Positions 12,488 to 14,039 of a DNA stretch of 14,039 nucleotides are shown here, piece after piece. A program made the position numbers and the translations under genes. The notes below the pieces were generated by a model. That model made no database searches and was not told the DNA's origin. It saw only the letters and a list, made by a program, of their open reading frames with translations. Where the stretch lies: contig JABZGM010000042.1 of the NCBI GenBank assembly GCA_015259235.1, positions 1 through 14,039 of the forward strand. Direction: 5' to 3'. Positions within the stretch are counted from its first letter, which is position 1. Each line of letters starts with the position of its first letter. Origin of the DNA: Alloprevotella sp. Lineage in GTDB: Bacteria > Bacteroidota > Bacteroidia > Bacteroidales > Bacteroidaceae.

Positions 12488-14039
12488 ATGAAAGCATTCA
12501 AATACTTCCTTCTTTCTCTCTCCTTCTTGTTTTGTAGTGGACAGCTCTACGCGCAGTCCACTATGACAGATAGCCAAATCATGGACTATATCGTCAAAGA
12601 AAATGCCAAAGGAACACCTCGTTCTCAAATTGTGACTCAACTCATGGAGCGAGGGGTGACGGTGGATCGAATTCAAAAGATTCGTCGCAACTATGAACGC
12701 CAACAAAAGAAGGAAGTACAAGGTGCTGTCAACATTTCTGGTGTTGACAGTAAAACAGCTAAGCGGTTGCGCCAAAACAATGGCGAAGAAAGAGAAGACC
12801 TCAAGAAGAACAACAAAGACTTTCCCACAAAAAACAAAGCGAAGGTGGACGAGAAGAGTTTGACGCCCCATCAACGCAAACTTCATCGCGAACAACAAGA
12901 ATTTGATTTAGACGAATCACTCAATTTCATACTTCCAGACTCACTAGAAATGTATGAAAAAGAGATGCTTACAGTTTCACAAAAGAAAAAAGTCTTTGGA
13001 CGCGACATCTTCAATAGCAAAAAACTCACATTCGAACCCGAAATGAATATTGCTGCTCCCACCGATTATCTTTTGGGGCCTGGAGATGCTGTCTATATTG
13101 ATGTGTGGGGAGCTTCACAAAAACAATTTGAAGCCACTGTTTCTCCCGAAGGCGTTGTGACCCTCGAAGGCTACGGTCCTGTAAACGTAAACGGATTGAC
13201 AATAGCACAAGCCAACCAAAGACTTCGCAACACGCTCGGTGCACGTTTTGGAGGCTCACAAATCAAACTTACTGTAGGACAAACTCGCACTATCACAGTC
13301 AATGTGATGGGTGAAGTAAAAAATCCTGGTACCTACACAGTTTCAGCATTTGCAACTGTATTCCATGCACTCTATATGGCTGGTGGTGTCAACGACATCG
13401 GCACACTTCGTGGCATCAAAGTACTCCGAAAAGGACACTTAGTTTCTACTGTTGATATCTATGACTACATCCTCAATGGTCGCCTGTCGGGCAACATCCG
13501 TCTCACCTCCGATGATGTCATCTATGTCGACACTTACGACTGCCTCGTAAACATCACGGGTAAGGTGAAGCGTCCGATGTATTATGAAATGAAGAAAACC
13601 GAGAGCGTCAATACCCTTTTGAAATACGCAGGTGGTTTTACTGGAGATGCCTACAATGGCAACGTCACCCTCATCCGCAAAACAGGAGGAGAAATGAGTA
13701 TTTATAGCCTCAACGAATTTGAACGTGGCAAATTTCAACTCCAAGATGCCGACTCGGTTTCAGTAGATTCTGTGCTCAATCGCTTCAAAAACCTTGTCGA
13801 ACTGCGCGGTGCTGTGTTCCGTCCAGGAAAATATCAAATGGATGGCAACATTTCAACCGTTCGTCAGCTCATTGAAGCTGCTGGAGGACTCACTGAAGAA
13901 GCAATGCCTGCTCGTGGCATCATTCACCGCTATCGTGCAGATCGTACATTGGAAGTGAAAAACTTCAACGTAGGCGAACTGCTGCAACACAAAGAAGCAG
14001 ACATTCCCCTTCAAAATGAAGATGCCATCTTTATACCTT
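12488..14039 (+). CDS. Wza-type polysaccharide export protein with SLBB domains (partial)
   Basis: This is an outer-membrane/periplasmic export protein for capsule or exopolysaccharide, and 517 codons are visible before the window ends without a stop. It starts with a signal peptide (MKAFKYFLLSLSFLFCSGQL, likely cleaved after YAQ, residue 23). Residues 24 to about 190 are a helical, Lys/Gln/Glu-rich region. The poly-export (PES) domain begins with DYLLGPGDAVYIDVWGAS (GPGD at 197-200) and runs to about 265. Three SLBB domains follow, starting near 268 (VNVMGEVKNPGTYTV), 352 (VNITGKVKRPMYYEM) and 435 (VELRGAVFRPGKYQM). Cys16 does not lie in a lipobox, unlike E. coli Wza. The product is already longer than Wza (about 380 residues) and resembles the large capsule proteins of Bacteroidota. 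It is co-transcribed with the sugar transferase. Confidence 0.92.
   Translation, partial: MKAFKYFLLSLSFLFCSGQLYAQSTMTDSQIMDYIVKENAKGTPRSQIVTQLMERGVTVDRIQKIRRNYERQQKKEVQGAVNISGVDSKTAKRLRQNNGEEREDLKKNNKDFPTKNKAKVDEKSLTPHQRKLHREQQEFDLDESLNFILPDSLEMYEKEMLTVSQKKKVFGRDIFNSKKLTFEPEMNIAAPTDYLLGPGDAVYIDVWGASQKQFEATVSPEGVVTLEGYGPVNVNGLTIAQANQRLRNTLGARFGGSQIKLTVGQTRTITVNVMGEVKNPGTYTVSAFATVFHALYMAGGVNDIGTLRGIKVLRKGHLVSTVDIYDYILNGRLSGNIRLTSDDVIYVDTYDCLVNITGKVKRPMYYEMKKTESVNTLLKYAGGFTGDAYNGNVTLIRKTGGEMSIYSLNEFERGKFQLQDADSVSVDSVLNRFKNLVELRGAVFRPGKYQMDGNISTVRQLIEAAGGLTEEAMPARGIIHRYRADRTLEVKNFNVGELLQHKEADIPLQNEDAIFIP
12534..12564 (+). repeat. Hairpin inside the signal-peptide coding region
   Basis: TAGTGGAC (12535-12542) and GTCCACTA (12556-12563) form a perfect 8-bp stem with a 13-base loop, extended by one G-T pair. 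It starts 47 bases after the export gene's ATG. A role in translation or RNA processing is possible but unproven. Confidence 0.35.
12726..12750 (+). repeat. Second hairpin in the export gene's 5' part
   Basis: CTGTCAACA (12726-12734) and TGTTGACAG (12742-12750) form a perfect 9-bp stem with a 7-base loop. It lies in the codons for the linker before the PES domain, where amino-acid constraint is probably low. No T-run follows. Confidence 0.35.

Noticed and set aside
12440..12898. A 152-codon open frame on the - strand over the start of the export gene
   Set aside because: It is in register with the export gene's codons and lies opposite its signal peptide and charged linker. It has no recognisable protein features.

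Overview
The window comes from a member of the phylum Bacteroidota, most probably order Bacteroidales, and a Prevotella-like anaerobe fits best. The evidence is indirect but consistent. Start codons lack Shine-Dalgarno sequences. Two upstream regions carry the Bacteroidota -7 promoter box (TAnnTTTG), one with a correctly spaced TTTG -33 box. The gene content also fits: a split MacB-type exporter, an anaerobic sulfatase-maturing enzyme, RNase Y beside ZapA, and a Bacteroidota-style capsule export protein. All supported genes lie on the + strand. I see no tRNA, rRNA, insertion sequence, phage gene or CRISPR array.

Layout. (1) 1-160 is noncoding and holds a strong imperfect hairpin. (2) 161-6019 is a five-gene exporter operon: a free-standing MacB/LolD-type ATPase, two different MacB/FtsX-type permeases, a MacA-like periplasmic adaptor and a TolC-like outer-membrane channel. 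Together these could span both membranes. A terminator hairpin follows at 6152-6192. (3) 6379-7170 is nagB, glucosamine-6-phosphate deaminase, with a -7 box upstream and a terminator downstream. (4) 7379-8590 is an anaerobic sulfatase-maturing radical SAM enzyme with all eleven expected cluster cysteines. Its leader contains half-hairpins that could pair in alternative ways with the nagB terminator. (5) 8736-11639 is a probable operon driven by a good promoter (TTTG-N20-TAAATTTG). It encodes an unrecognised 212-residue protein, a short coiled-coil protein in the ZapB position, ZapA, and the membrane-anchored endoribonuclease RNase Y, and it ends at a hairpin terminator. (6) 11857-14039 is the start of a surface-polysaccharide locus: an initiating sugar-phosphate transferase followed by a large Wza-type export protein cut off by the window end.

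The genes mix core functions (cell division, RNA decay, amino-sugar catabolism) with envelope and glycan functions (efflux, sulfatase activation, capsule). NagB and the sulfatase maturase both fit a lifestyle of feeding on host glycans, although no sulfatase or glycosidase is present here. I did not find a clearly new multi-gene system. The points most worth checking are the unknown protein leading the division/RNase Y operon, the possible alternative RNA folds between nagB and the maturase gene, and the unusual N-terminal architecture of the capsule export protein.
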